DNA from: Shimia sp. R9_2
Lineage (GTDB): Bacteria > Pseudomonadota > Alphaproteobacteria > Rhodobacterales > Rhodobacteraceae
Assembly: GCF_017743735.1 (NCBI RefSeq)
Contig: NZ_JAGHRO010000002.1
Span: 788,011-852,010, forward strand
DNA length: 64,000 nucleotides
Reading direction: 5' to 3'
Under the pieces are notes generated by a model. The model was given only the letters and a program-made list of their open reading frames with translations. It searched no databases and had not been told where the DNA came from. Positions 1 through 8,790 of this stretch are shown here, piece after piece. How positions within the stretch are numbered: the stretch's first letter is position 1; every line of letters starts with the position of its first letter. The translations under genes were made by a program, and so were the position numbers.

Positions 1-149
1 AGACCGCTGATTTTGGTCTCCCCCACCGCCATCGCGCCAAGGATCAGACTGCGGTGGCTGATGGATTTATCACCGGGCACATGCGCCTCACCAGAAAGCG
101 GGCCGCAGGGGGAAGAAGTCATCGGGATCGGGGTGCCATGGCCGGACAT
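1..149 (-). CDS. aroA: 3-phosphoshikimate 1-carboxyvinyltransferase (EPSP synthase), N-terminal part
   Basis: Only the first 49 codons are inside the window; the gene runs off the left edge. The reverse complement begins at an ATG at 149 and reads [18 protein letters not shown], then PGDKSISHR, the conserved phosphate/shikimate-binding N-terminal motif of EPSP synthases, followed by [16 protein letters not shown]. The enzyme transfers enolpyruvate from PEP to shikimate 3-phosphate, the sixth step of the cytoplasmic shikimate pathway. It lies downstream of trmB on the same strand, with a terminator-like hairpin between them. Identity is firm from the motif and its position; nothing can be said of the remaining seven-eighths of the protein. 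Confidence 0.92.
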   Translation of the reverse strand, partial: MSGHGTPIPMTSSPCGPLSGEAHVPGDKSISHRSLILGAMAVGETKISG

Positions 150-193
150 ATGCGCGTCATCCTTTGTTCAGTTGCCAAAGCTGTTAGCGCAAC

Positions 194-222
194 AAAGCCC
201 CCCCGTAAATGCGTGGGGCTTT
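194..222 (-). terminator. Hairpin between trmB and aroA
   Basis: AAAGCCCC at 194-201 pairs with GGGGCTTT at 215-222 around a 13-base loop. Read on the minus strand it follows trmB and precedes aroA. The following U tract is short and broken (CTTTGTT), so termination may be partial. Confidence 0.55.
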
Positions 223-279
223 CTCATTCAAAAAATATCCCGGGGGTGAAGCCGCAGGCTGAGGGGGCTGGCCCCCTCA
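223..279 (-). repeat. GC-rich intergenic repeat element, copy A
   Basis: On the minus strand this reads a G-rich/C-rich inverted pair (GGGGGC..GCCCCC), then ACCCCCGGGATATTT and GAATGAGAAA. The same modules in the same order occur at 6332-6378. The inverted pair at 261-278 overlaps the trmB stop codon. It looks like a REP-type extragenic element, as is common in Rhodobacterales genomes. Confidence 0.55.
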
Positions 280-1002
280 CAACTTCCTGAAAGTCAGATA
301 ATGCGGCTTGCGACCTTCGCGAAACGCCTTCTGCTCATAACGCGTGGAAATCCAATCTTCCCACGGCTCCCGCCAATCTGCGGGCTTTTCCGCCAGCCAT
401 TCAAAGCCATGGCGCGGCACCTGCTCCAGCGTCTGGCGCACGTAGTCCTCAATGTCGGTGGCCACGCGGAAAATCGCGCCGGGCTTGAGCTTGCGTGACA
501 GCGGCTCCAGATGGTCAGGTGTGACAAAGCGGCGGCGGTGGTGACGCTTCTTTGGCCATGGATCAGGATAGAGCAGAAAGGCGCGGCTGAGGCTCTGGTC
601 GGGCAGCACATCAAACATGTCACGCGCATCCCCGGGATGCACCTTGATGTTGTCTGCACCCGCCTGCCGGATCTTGCCCAGCAACATGGCCACCCCGTTG
701 ATGTAAGGCTCACAGCCGATGATGCCCACATCGGGGTTCTGCACCGCCTGATGCACCATATGCTCGCCGCCGCCAAAGCCGACCTCAAGCCAGACGTCCT
801 TATCGCCAAACAGCGCCTTCAGATCGATATGCGCGCGCTCCGGGTTCTCTTCCCAGCTCACCTTGCCCGGTGACAGCGCCGCCAGATCCTCATCCAGATA
901 GGCTTCCTGACTGGGGCGCAGCCCCTTGCCTTTGAAGCGGCCATAGAAGTTGCGCCAGGGCGCGCCTGAGGGATGGTTGGTGGGTTTGGTGTCGTCAGAC
1001 AT
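277..1002 (-). CDS. trmB: tRNA (guanine-N7-)-methyltransferase
   Basis: 241 residues, full length for the family. TrmB methylates G46 of the variable loop of many tRNAs using S-adenosylmethionine. A SAM-binding glycine motif, LEVGFGGGEH, lies near residue 73, the acidic motif GCEPYINGV follows, and the family-specific YPDPWPKKRHHRRR segment is in the centre. The gene belongs to the conserved metK-trmB neighbourhood, but here a BASS transporter lies between metK and trmB. The ATG at 1002 begins MSDDTKPTNHPSGAPWRNFYGR, the normal N-terminus of alphaproteobacterial TrmB. Confidence 0.95.
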   Translation of the reverse strand: MSDDTKPTNHPSGAPWRNFYGRFKGKGLRPSQEAYLDEDLAALSPGKVSWEENPERAHIDLKALFGDKDVWLEVGFGGGEHMVHQAVQNPDVGIIGCEPYINGVAMLLGKIRQAGADNIKVHPGDARDMFDVLPDQSLSRAFLLYPDPWPKKRHHRRRFVTPDHLEPLSRKLKPGAIFRVATDIEDYVRQTLEQVPRHGFEWLAEKPADWREPWEDWISTRYEQKAFREGRKPHYLTFRKL

Positions 1003-1057
1003 GGCAGCGTGATCCTCGATCTTTGCGCGCAGCCTTTGCCCAAAGCCGCGCCAAAGG

Positions 1058-1918
1058 TCAAGTTTTGCCGAAGATCAGGCGCAAAAGGCACACCCCGGGT
1101 ATGGTCACCACAAACATCGTGATGCCGTAAACCGCCGAGGGCACCGCATATTCCGGGATGCCTGCCACCGCGCCCACCATACCAGCCACGGTGATGCCAA
1201 GTGTCGCGTTTTGCACCGCCATCTCCACCGAGATACAGAGGCCGTCCGCACCGGACAGGCCAACCACCCGTGCCACGACCACGCCCAACAGCAACAGCAC
1301 CGCATTCAGCCCGATCAGGACCGGCGCGAGCGTGCCCAGATTGGCGGCAAACATCGCCCAATTGTCCGCCAGCGCCGCCGCCACCATGATCACAAACAGC
1401 ACCAGCGCCACCAAAGAAACCTTGCCCTCGTGACGGTCAGCAAAAGCAGGCGCGACAAAGCGCAACAACACACCAATCATCACCGGCACCGCCGTGATGA
1501 CAAACATGCTCATGCCAATCGCCGTGACATTGAGGTCAGGCGCTGCGCTGCCAAGGAAGTAGTCGGTGGACCAGCCCACCAGCGCGGGCACCGTCAGCAC
1601 TGACAACAAGCTAACCACCGCTGTGAGCGTGATCGACAGGGCCACCGTCCCGCCCGCGAGCTTGGTGAGAATACTGGAGGTCACGCCCCCGGGGCAGAAC
1701 GAGAGGATCATCACCCCCAGCGCCAGACCGGGCGGCAGGCTGGTGAGGCTGACCAGCACAAAGGCCACCACCGGCAGGGCCACCACCTGCATCAGAATGC
1801 CCGTCAGAACCGCGCGCGGTAGGCTGAAGACCCGGCCAAAATCCGCAAAAGTCAGCCCAAAGCCTAGCGAAAACATGATAATGGCCAGCGCCAGCGGCAG
1901 TGCCACTTCCAACAGCAT
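1058..1918 (-). CDS. Bile acid:sodium symporter (BASS) family transporter
   Basis: 286 residues with about nine hydrophobic segments, an inner-membrane protein of the BASS/SBF family. The motif FCPGGVTSSILTKLAGG and the later SVEMAVQNATLGI segment resemble the two crossed-helix regions that bind sodium in this family. The start is taken at 1918, not at an upstream codon at 1972, because GGGAGGA lies eight bases before ATG 1918 and the protein then begins directly with its first membrane segment (MLLEVALPLALAIIMF). Substrates of bacterial members include organic anions such as bile acids, pantoate and 2-keto acids; the substrate here cannot be inferred. It sits between metK and trmB on the same strand. 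Confidence 0.82.
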   Translation of the reverse strand: MLLEVALPLALAIIMFSLGFGLTFADFGRVFSLPRAVLTGILMQVVALPVVAFVLVSLTSLPPGLALGVMILSFCPGGVTSSILTKLAGGTVALSITLTAVVSLLSVLTVPALVGWSTDYFLGSAAPDLNVTAIGMSMFVITAVPVMIGVLLRFVAPAFADRHEGKVSLVALVLFVIMVAAALADNWAMFAANLGTLAPVLIGLNAVLLLLGVVVARVVGLSGADGLCISVEMAVQNATLGITVAGMVGAVAGIPEYAVPSAVYGITMFVVTIPGVCLLRLIFGKT

Positions 1919-2024
1919 CCCTTTGTCCTCCCTCGTTTCTGCAAAACTCGCACAAAAACGCGGCAAAACCAATGCGCTCCTTAGCAGAGCTGATGCACAG
2001 GCCCCTGCCTGACCTTATGCGCAA

Positions 2025-2059
2025 CAAAAAAAGCCCGCCGAAATCACCGGCGGGCCTTT
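2025..2059 (-). terminator. Rho-independent terminator of metK
   Basis: GCCCGCCG at 2033-2040 pairs with CGGCGGGC at 2048-2055. On the minus strand the stem is followed by seven to eight T residues (2025-2032). It lies just past the metK stop codon, so it ends the riboswitch-controlled metK transcript. Confidence 0.85.
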
Positions 2060-2082
2060 CAAATTTCAGATCAAAGCAGTGC

Positions 2083-3264
2083 TCAGATCGCTTTTTTCAG
2101 ATCGTCCACCAGATCTGTGCGCTCCCAGCTGAAGCCACCATCCGCATCCGGTGTGCGGCCAAAGTGGCCATAGGCTGCGGTGCGCTGATAGATCGGCTTG
2201 TTGAGCTGCAGCTTCTCTCGAATGCCGCGCGGGGTCAGGCTCATCACGTTGCGGATCGCTTTTTCGATCTCCGCCGGGGCGACCTCACCGGTGCCGAAGG
2301 TGTCAGCATAGACCGACAGCGGCTCAGACACACCAATCGCATAAGACAGCTGGATGGTGCAGCGCTCCGCCATGCCCGCGGCCACCACGTTTTTCGCCAG
2401 ATAGCGCGCCGCATAGGCGGCCGAGCGGTCCACTTTCGTTGGGTCTTTCCCAGAGAAAGCACCGCCGCCGTGCGGAGCTGCACCGCCATAGGTGTCCACG
2501 ATGATCTTGCGGCCTGTCAGACCTGCGTCGCCATCCGGGCCACCGATCACAAACTTACCGGTCGGATTCACGTGCCACGCGGTGGCATCCGTAATCCAGC
2601 CCTCAGGCAGGGTTTCGCGAATGTAAGGTTCGACCACGGCGCGCACATCCGCGCTGGTCATGCTCTCATCCAGATGCTGGGTTGAGAGCACGATGGAGCT
2701 CACACCCACCGGCTTGCCGCCTTCATAGACAACAGAAAGCTGAGACTTCGCATCCGGGCCCAAAGTTGGCTCCTGGCCAGACTTCCGCACCTCCGCCAGA
2801 CGGCGCAGGATCGCGTGGGAATACTGAATGGGGGCGGGCATCAGCGCTTCGGTTTCCGTGGTGGCATAACCAAACATGATGCCCTGATCCCCGGCACCTT
2901 CGTCTTTGTCCGCAGCCGCATCCACGCCCTGCGCGATATGGGCGGATTGCTCATGCAGCAGGTTGGTGATTTCCACCGTCTCATGGTGGAATTTCTCCTG
3001 CTCATAGCCGATGTCCTTGATACAGGCGCGCGCGATCTCATCGATCTTGCCCATATAGTCGTGCAGCTTGTCCTGATCTGACAGGCCCACCTCCCCGCCG
3101 ATCACCACGCGGTTGGTGGTGGCAAAGGTCTCTGCGGCCACTCGGGCCTCCGGTTCTTCCGCCAAAAAGGCGTCAAGTACGGCGTCCGAGATACGGTCAC
3201 AGACCTTGTCTGGGTGCCCTTCCGAAACACTTTCGGAAGTAAACGTGTAGTTCTGTCGTGTCAT
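2083..3264 (-). CDS. metK: S-adenosylmethionine synthetase
   Basis: 393 residues, full length. It makes S-adenosylmethionine from methionine and ATP in the cytoplasm. Visible motifs: [19 protein letters not shown] at the N-terminus (substrate/metal binding), [10 protein letters not shown] (ATP-binding hexapeptide region) and the glycine-rich [19 protein letters not shown] loop. The start is MTRQNYTF at 3264, preceded by TGGAG; the longer reading from 3318 would run through the riboswitch and ribosome-binding site. The leader matches the SAM/SAH riboswitch, so translation is probably repressed when SAM is abundant. A strong terminator follows. Confidence 0.97.
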   Translation of the reverse strand: MTRQNYTFTSESVSEGHPDKVCDRISDAVLDAFLAEEPEARVAAETFATTNRVVIGGEVGLSDQDKLHDYMGKIDEIARACIKDIGYEQEKFHHETVEITNLLHEQSAHIAQGVDAAADKDEGAGDQGIMFGYATTETEALMPAPIQYSHAILRRLAEVRKSGQEPTLGPDAKSQLSVVYEGGKPVGVSSIVLSTQHLDESMTSADVRAVVEPYIRETLPEGWITDATAWHVNPTGKFVIGGPDGDAGLTGRKIIVDTYGGAAPHGGGAFSGKDPTKVDRSAAYAARYLAKNVVAAGMAERCTIQLSYAIGVSEPLSVYADTFGTGEVAPAEIEKAIRNVMSLTPRGIREKLQLNKPIYQRTAAYGHFGRTPDADGGFSWERTDLVDDLKKAI

Positions 3265-3267
3265 GAA

Positions 3268-3314
3268 GTGCTCCATTAGAAAGTCGATCGTCACGTCAGG
3301 AAGCCGTTGTGACG
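3268..3314 (-). promoter_or_regulatory. SAM/SAH riboswitch in the metK leader
   Basis: On the minus strand GTCAC (3313-3309) pairs with GTGAC (3294-3290), closing a short hairpin whose loop carries AACGGCTTCCTGAC. The 3' part, TAATGGAGCA, contains the metK ribosome-binding site (TGGAG, 3275-3271) and can pair with the GGCTTCC of the loop to form a pseudoknot. This matches the known Rhodobacterales SAM/SAH riboswitch class found before metK, in which ligand binding sequesters the Shine-Dalgarno sequence. The match is by memory of the consensus; no covariance search was run. Confidence 0.88.
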
Positions 3315-3353
3315 ACAAAGTGAGTTCCGCCCTACCCGAGCAAAAATGTCAGG

Positions 3354-4868
3354 TCAATTGCTTTTACGCCACAGGGTTAAGCTTGTCGCGCATAGCAGCA
3401 AGAACACCACTGCAATGATCGGCCAATCCCCGGTGCGCGCATAAACCGTGCGTGGGCGCGGCGCGGGCAAGGCAACGTCCAGATACCCCTCGGTATTGAG
3501 CTCCAGCGCCTGCAAAACGCGCCCCTGCGCATCAATCGCAGCGCTCACACCCGTGTTGGCCGCGCGCAGCACCGGCAAGCCGCTTTCAATCGCCCGCATC
3601 CGTGCCTGCGCGAGATGCTGAAACGGGCCTGAGAAAGAGCCAAACCACGCATCATTGGTCAGATGCAGAATGAACGAGGGGCGCTCCGGTGCGTTAAATA
3701 CATCCTGCGGAAAGACGGCCTCATAGCAGATCAGCATCAGCGCCTTGCCCAGCGTTCCCAGATCCATCAGCGCAGGCCCCGGCCCCGGCGAGAACCCGTC
3801 CCCGCTGCGACTTGCAAAACCGGTGATGCCAATGCGCGCCATCAGATTGCCAAGCGGGATATATTCTCCAAAAGGCACAAGGTGATGTTTGTCGTAGGTG
3901 GCGGCAACCTCACCATCGCCATCCAGCAAGATCGCGGCGTTGTGGATGCGCGTGCCTTCAAAACGATTGATGCCCAGCACAACCGGCACACCTGCTGCGG
4001 ACCGGCTGATGATCTGCAGCGTCTCCTCAGCGTAATTCAAAAGAACCGGCACCGCTGTTTCCGGCCAGACGATAAGATCGGGCCGCTTCTCTCCCGCTGC
4101 GGTGGCGCGCACCAGCCGTTCAAAGAAAAGGCCGGTGTATTCCGGATCCCATTTCTGATGCTGCGGGGCATTGGGCTGCACAAGACGCACCACAGGCTGC
4201 TCCGGTTGTGCCTCAGGCTCTGCTGGAGCCATCGGCCAGGCCAAGGCCACCGCGCCGCTCACGCCCAGCGCCGCCAACGGCAGACGCCCGCGTGTTGCCA
4301 CCGCCGCCAGCCCCAGTGCCAAGCTCACAGCAAACAACATGGGGTTCAGCCCATGCGGCCCCACAAAGGCCGCGCCCTGCCCTGCCAGCCGATCCACCAG
4401 CGCATAAGACGGCATTCCCCAAGGAAAGCCCGTCAACACATAGGCTCGCAACAGCTCCGCCCCGGTCAGTGTCAGCACAACCGGCCAGCCCGAAGGATGC
4501 AACCGCTTGGCCAGCCAAAAGGCCGCACTCCAGAACAGGCTCAAGCCCACCGCCATAAAGACAATGGCAAAAGGGGCCATCCAGCCGTGGCGCAATGGGT
4601 CGACAAAAAACGGCTCGACAATCCAATGCAGGGACATGGCGAAGTAACCGGTGCCAAACCCCAGACCGAGCCAGACGGTCTCCCGTCCGCGCTGCACTTC
4701 ATGCAGCAGGTAAAAGACCGCCGCGAAGGCCAGAAGGGTTGCCCACCACAGATCAAACGGTGGATGGCCCAGCCCGGCCATGGAGCCAAGTATGGCGCCG
4801 CCCGCGGCAATTCGGAAGGGCACAGCGCGCCAGCCGCGCCGCCCCTCCGAGCTGTTGGTGTCAGCCAT
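3354..4868 (-). CDS. lnt: Apolipoprotein N-acyltransferase
   Basis: 504 residues from ATG 4868. Lnt adds the third acyl chain to the N-terminal cysteine of lipoproteins in the inner membrane. The N-terminal 200 residues are hydrophobic (several membrane segments, including HPPFDLWWATLLAFA), followed by a periplasmic nitrilase-type domain. The Glu-Lys-Cys triad is visible in VWPETAVP, KHHLVPFGEYIP and LMLICYEAVFP, and the C-terminus returns to the membrane. The start at 4868 overlaps the corC stop by eight bases (ATGGCTGA), so the two are translationally coupled; the upstream start at 4898 would lie inside corC. Confidence 0.95.
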   Translation of the reverse strand: MADTNSSEGRRGWRAVPFRIAAGGAILGSMAGLGHPPFDLWWATLLAFAAVFYLLHEVQRGRETVWLGLGFGTGYFAMSLHWIVEPFFVDPLRHGWMAPFAIVFMAVGLSLFWSAAFWLAKRLHPSGWPVVLTLTGAELLRAYVLTGFPWGMPSYALVDRLAGQGAAFVGPHGLNPMLFAVSLALGLAAVATRGRLPLAALGVSGAVALAWPMAPAEPEAQPEQPVVRLVQPNAPQHQKWDPEYTGLFFERLVRATAAGEKRPDLIVWPETAVPVLLNYAEETLQIISRSAAGVPVVLGINRFEGTRIHNAAILLDGDGEVAATYDKHHLVPFGEYIPLGNLMARIGITGFASRSGDGFSPGPGPALMDLGTLGKALMLICYEAVFPQDVFNAPERPSFILHLTNDAWFGSFSGPFQHLAQARMRAIESGLPVLRAANTGVSAAIDAQGRVLQALELNTEGYLDVALPAPRPRTVYARTGDWPIIAVVFLLLCATSLTLWRKSN

Positions 4869-5757
4869 CCTGCACAACCACCGACGGGCTTGGCACAAAG
4901 ACCCTCAGGCGTTTGATCCGGCGTGGATCCGCGTCCACCACTTCAAACTCCACACCGTCAGGGCTTTCCACAACCTCGCCGCGCGCCGGCACATGACCAG
5001 ACAGCATAAAGACCAGCCCGCCCAAGGTGTCGATCTCTTCGCGGTCCACCTCTTCGTGGTGGGTCAGCGAGCGGCCAATGGCAGCCTCAAAATCCTCCAG
5101 CGGGGTTTTCGCAAGCGCCAGATAACATCCCGGCTTCTCCTCCACAAAAAGGTCCGCCTCCTCGATGTCATGTTCGTCTTCGATGTCGCCAATCACCTGT
5201 TCAATCAGGTCTTCGATGGTCACCAGACCATCAACACCGCCATATTCATCAATCACCAGCGCCATGTGCCGCCGCTCGGTCTGCATCTTGGTGAGCAGCA
5301 CGCCAATGGTCATCGAAGGCGGCACAAACAGCAGCGGACGCAGCACGCGGGTCACGTCAAAATCGCCGTCGCCATTGCCGTTAAAGCCGTGGCGCAACGC
5401 AAAATCCTTCAGGTGGACAAAGCCCACCGGCGTGTCCAGCGTGTTGTCATAGACCGGCAGGCGCGTCAGGCCGCTGTCGCGAAACAGCTGCACCAACTCG
5501 GCCTTGGTGATGGTGTTCGGCACCGCGATGATATCTGCCTTGGGAACGGCCACATCCTCAACGCGCATGCGGCGCAGGTTGACCATGCCATGCACCTGCC
5601 CAGCAGGTGCCAAGGGGGCGACCGGGCGCTCTGCACCAGGTTCTGCGGTGTCATTTGAGCCAAAGAGGCGGCCAAGCCAGCCTTTTGACGCGGTTCTCTG
5701 GCCTTCCGGCTGCGCGCGGGGCGCTGCGTTAGAAGACCCGTCTATACTGTCGCCCAT
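4861..5757 (-). CDS. corC: CorC/YbeX-type CBS-domain protein (hemolysin family)
   Basis: 298 residues. The N-terminal 50 residues are low-complexity; a CBS-domain pair (about residues 60-190, with the PVYDNTLDTPVGFVHLKDF segment) and a C-terminal CorC_HlyC transporter-associated domain (about 205-290) follow. There is no DUF21 membrane domain, so this is the short, soluble YbeX/CorC form, linked in other bacteria to magnesium/cobalt efflux and to ribosome maturation through its neighbour YbeY. SD AAAGGA precedes ATG 5757. It is in the ybeY-corC-lnt series on the minus strand. Confidence 0.88.
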   Translation of the reverse strand: MGDSIDGSSNAAPRAQPEGQRTASKGWLGRLFGSNDTAEPGAERPVAPLAPAGQVHGMVNLRRMRVEDVAVPKADIIAVPNTITKAELVQLFRDSGLTRLPVYDNTLDTPVGFVHLKDFALRHGFNGNGDGDFDVTRVLRPLLFVPPSMTIGVLLTKMQTERRHMALVIDEYGGVDGLVTIEDLIEQVIGDIEDEHDIEEADLFVEEKPGCYLALAKTPLEDFEAAIGRSLTHHEEVDREEIDTLGGLVFMLSGHVPARGEVVESPDGVEFEVVDADPRRIKRLRVFVPSPSVVVQDG

Positions 5758-5811
5758 CTGTCCTTTCCGATGATCGGTGTCATTGGTCTGTGTCTGGAGG
5801 CTTTGCGCCCC

Positions 5812-6318
5812 TTAAGTGTCGTCATATGGGTCCGCCAGACCCAGTTTGCCAAGTATGGCCACCTCGTGACCTTCCATCAAAGTGGCATCTTTGTCACGAA
5901 TGTGATCATAGCCCAAAAGATGTAACACGCCATGAACCACAAGATGTGTGCAGTGATCGGCCAGCGATTTGCCCGACGCATCCGCCTCTTTCAGGCAGGT
6001 GTCATAGGAAATCGCGATGTCGCCAAGCTCCTCCGGCATGCCCGGCAGGCTCTGTTCCGGTGGCAGCGGATCTGCGCCGTCATCTTCTGCGCCGCGTTCC
6101 TCACTTGGCCAGCTCAGCACATTGGTGGCTTTGTCCTTATCGCGAAAATCCGCGTTCAAAACCGCAATGCGCGCGTCATCACAGGCCAGCACCGCAATTT
6201 CGAAATCCTCCGCCTTGAGCGCAAGATGCGCCAAGGTCGCCTGCGCGGCGGTTTCGGCAAGGGTTTCAAAATCGAGCGTGTCCCACCGCGGATCTTCCAG
6301 GATCGTGTCGGTCAGCAT
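5812..6318 (-). CDS. ybeY: Endoribonuclease / rRNA maturation factor YbeY
   Basis: 168 residues. YbeY is a zinc-dependent RNase needed for 16S rRNA 3' processing and ribosome quality control. The zinc site HGVLHLLGYDH (three histidines of the H-x3-H-x5-H type) is present near residue 125. The N-terminal portion includes the usual variable insert (about residues 70-90, acidic, EERGAEDDGADPLPPEQ). It lies between phoH and corC, the conserved order; a GC-rich repeat fills the phoH-ybeY gap. Confidence 0.95.
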   Translation of the reverse strand: MLTDTILEDPRWDTLDFETLAETAAQATLAHLALKAEDFEIAVLACDDARIAVLNADFRDKDKATNVLSWPSEERGAEDDGADPLPPEQSLPGMPEELGDIAISYDTCLKEADASGKSLADHCTHLVVHGVLHLLGYDHIRDKDATLMEGHEVAILGKLGLADPYDDT

Positions 6319-6331
6319 GCAGGCGTCGCAC

Positions 6332-6378
6332 GGGGGCTGACTGCCCCCGCACCCCCGTGGATATTTTCAGAATGAGAA
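6332..6378 (+). repeat. GC-rich intergenic repeat element, copy B
   Basis: GGGGGC and GCCCCC form an inverted pair, followed by GCACCCCCGTGGATATTTT and GAATGAGAAA. The modules match those of 223-279 in the same order, here on the plus strand, lying between the phoH stop and the ybeY start. It may also act as a hairpin in the polycistronic message. Confidence 0.55.
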
Positions 6379-6382
6379 ACGC

Positions 6383-7423
<1,041 letters not shown>

Positions 7424-7605
7424 TCACATCTCCTGTAGCGAAGGGTCTGTCTTTATCGTGCCAAGTTGCGCGGCCACGTGCAAGCGCAGGCCAATGAATT
7501 TTCCATGACGCAGGCAAATTTCAGCACAGGCGCTGAAATCCCAAACGCATCCGGCTCACCTCGCTCTGCCGCCACCTGCCAGCGCGGGTACCAACCCCCT
7601 CGCGC

Positions 7606-7641
7606 AAAAAGAAAACGCCGCCTGCAATCCGCAGACGGCGC
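7606..7641 (-). terminator. Terminator after the lipoprotein/OmpA pair
   Basis: CGCCG(C)CTGC at 7616-7624 pairs with GCAG(A)CGGCG at 7631-7640 around AATCC. On the minus strand the stem is followed by TTTTCTTTTT, a good U tract. It separates the lipoprotein transcript from phoH. Confidence 0.8.
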
Positions 7642-7669
7642 TCCATTTCATCATGTCAGCTTGCAGCGA

Positions 7670-7969
7670 TCAGATCCAATCGCCAAAGCCGGAGCCTTCT
7701 TTATAGGGTCCGGTTGCCACGCCGGGAGGGGCTGCACCGGAGCAGACCGGCTTGCCATAGGGGTCAAGACGCTGGGACAGATAGCCCTCCACACCGTCAT
7801 CAATGATCCAGTGGTCACAGCCGTTTGGATCCACCCAGACACCGGCAACAAGGTTGCTCAGGTGGCCGGAGTCGCGGCCATTGTCCACGGTCTTGTCAAT
7901 TTTTGGCTCCACACAGGCAGACACACTCGCGGCCAGCCCAAGAAGGAGAACACCTTTGATCAGTTTCAT
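7670..7969 (-). CDS. Small lipoprotein with a WVDPxGCxHW motif
   Basis: 99 residues; no family recognised. MKLIKGVLLLGLAASVSAC is a lipoprotein signal with the lipobox ending at Cys19, so the 81-residue mature part is probably outer-membrane or periplasmic. It contains VWVDPNGCDHWIIDDGVEGY, nearly identical to a segment of the OmpA-family protein encoded 11 bases upstream (VWVDPDGCEHWVMDDGVEGY). The pair of tryptophans, the cysteine and the D-D-G-V-E-G-Y ending are kept. GGAG precedes ATG 7969. The shared motif suggests a common binding role or a duplication; function is unknown. Confidence 0.75.
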   Translation of the reverse strand: MKLIKGVLLLGLAASVSACVEPKIDKTVDNGRDSGHLSNLVAGVWVDPNGCDHWIIDDGVEGYLSQRLDPYGKPVCSGAAPPGVATGPYKEGSGFGDWI

Positions 7970-7980
7970 ATTCGCTCCCC

Positions 7981-8556
7981 TTAGCGCAGGCAGATGATTT
8001 CGACGCGACGGTTTTCCGCCTGACCCGCCGAAGTGCTGTTGGTGGCACGGGGCTGGCGCTCGCCATAACCGCGCACATCCGCAACGCGCACACCGCTCTG
8101 ACGGGCCACTTTGGCCACCGCATTGGCGCGGTTGTAGCTCAGGCGCATGTTGTAGGAATCGCTCGCCCGGCTGTCGGTGTGGCCGGTGATGATAAAGGCG
8201 GAAGCGGTCGCATTCTGGAAGAATTCCGCCAGACGCTGCCGATTGGCCGCGTTGATGTAATGTTTGTCGGTGGCAAAGAACTGGTCAGAGTTCATCACGC
8301 CACAGACATTGCCCCGGCGGCAGACCGGAATGCCCTGACGGTTCACGTGGGGGGTCATGTAGCCTTCAACGCCATCGTCCATCACCCAGTGCTCACAGCC
8401 ATCCGGATCAACCCAGACGGTGGGCACATAACGCTGCCCCAAGACGGTGCGCTGGTTCTGCGCGGCGGCGGGTTCAGCAATAGACACAAGCGCAACACAG
8501 GCAGCTGCCGCGCTTGTCATAATTGCCCGCGCCATATTTTTGGAATTTTTCGCCAC
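7981..8556 (-). CDS. OmpA-family peptidoglycan-associated protein
   Basis: 191 residues. A signal peptide (to AEPAAAQ, about residue 33) is followed by a WVDPDGCEHWVMDDGVEGY segment (about 47-67) and a C-terminal OmpA/Pal domain (about 90-190). The domain carries TGHTDSRASDSYNMRLS and R-A-x-A, the residues that bind diaminopimelate of peptidoglycan. The start is GTG at 8556 with AGAGG nine bases upstream. It is first in a two-gene unit with the small lipoprotein, which repeats its N-terminal motif. The domain call is sure; the N-terminal motif has no assigned function. Confidence 0.85.
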   Translation of the reverse strand: MAKNSKNMARAIMTSAAAACVALVSIAEPAAAQNQRTVLGQRYVPTVWVDPDGCEHWVMDDGVEGYMTPHVNRQGIPVCRRGNVCGVMNSDQFFATDKHYINAANRQRLAEFFQNATASAFIITGHTDSRASDSYNMRLSYNRANAVAKVARQSGVRVADVRGYGERQPRATNSTSAGQAENRRVEIICLR

Positions 8557-8790
8557 TGCGATTACCTCTCCATATCCCCCGAAGGCCCCGGTTCAGTTGA
8601 AACACGTTCTAAATCAAGGCTTTCACAATTAACTTAAGATGCCGTGAAAAGCCCCCTAAGTGAAGAAAAAATGCAGCATTTTCGCACGCAGATCACAAAA
8701 TTATGGTCAGAATGTGACGACGGCGCCCCACCCGATATGAGACGCCGTGACCAATATTTTACCGTGTATAGAAATGTTTCCAGAGTGCGA

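Noticed and set aside
8710..8760. Weak inverted repeat after miaB (ACGGCG/CGCCGT)
   Set aside because: The loop is long and there is no T tract, so it is not called a terminator.
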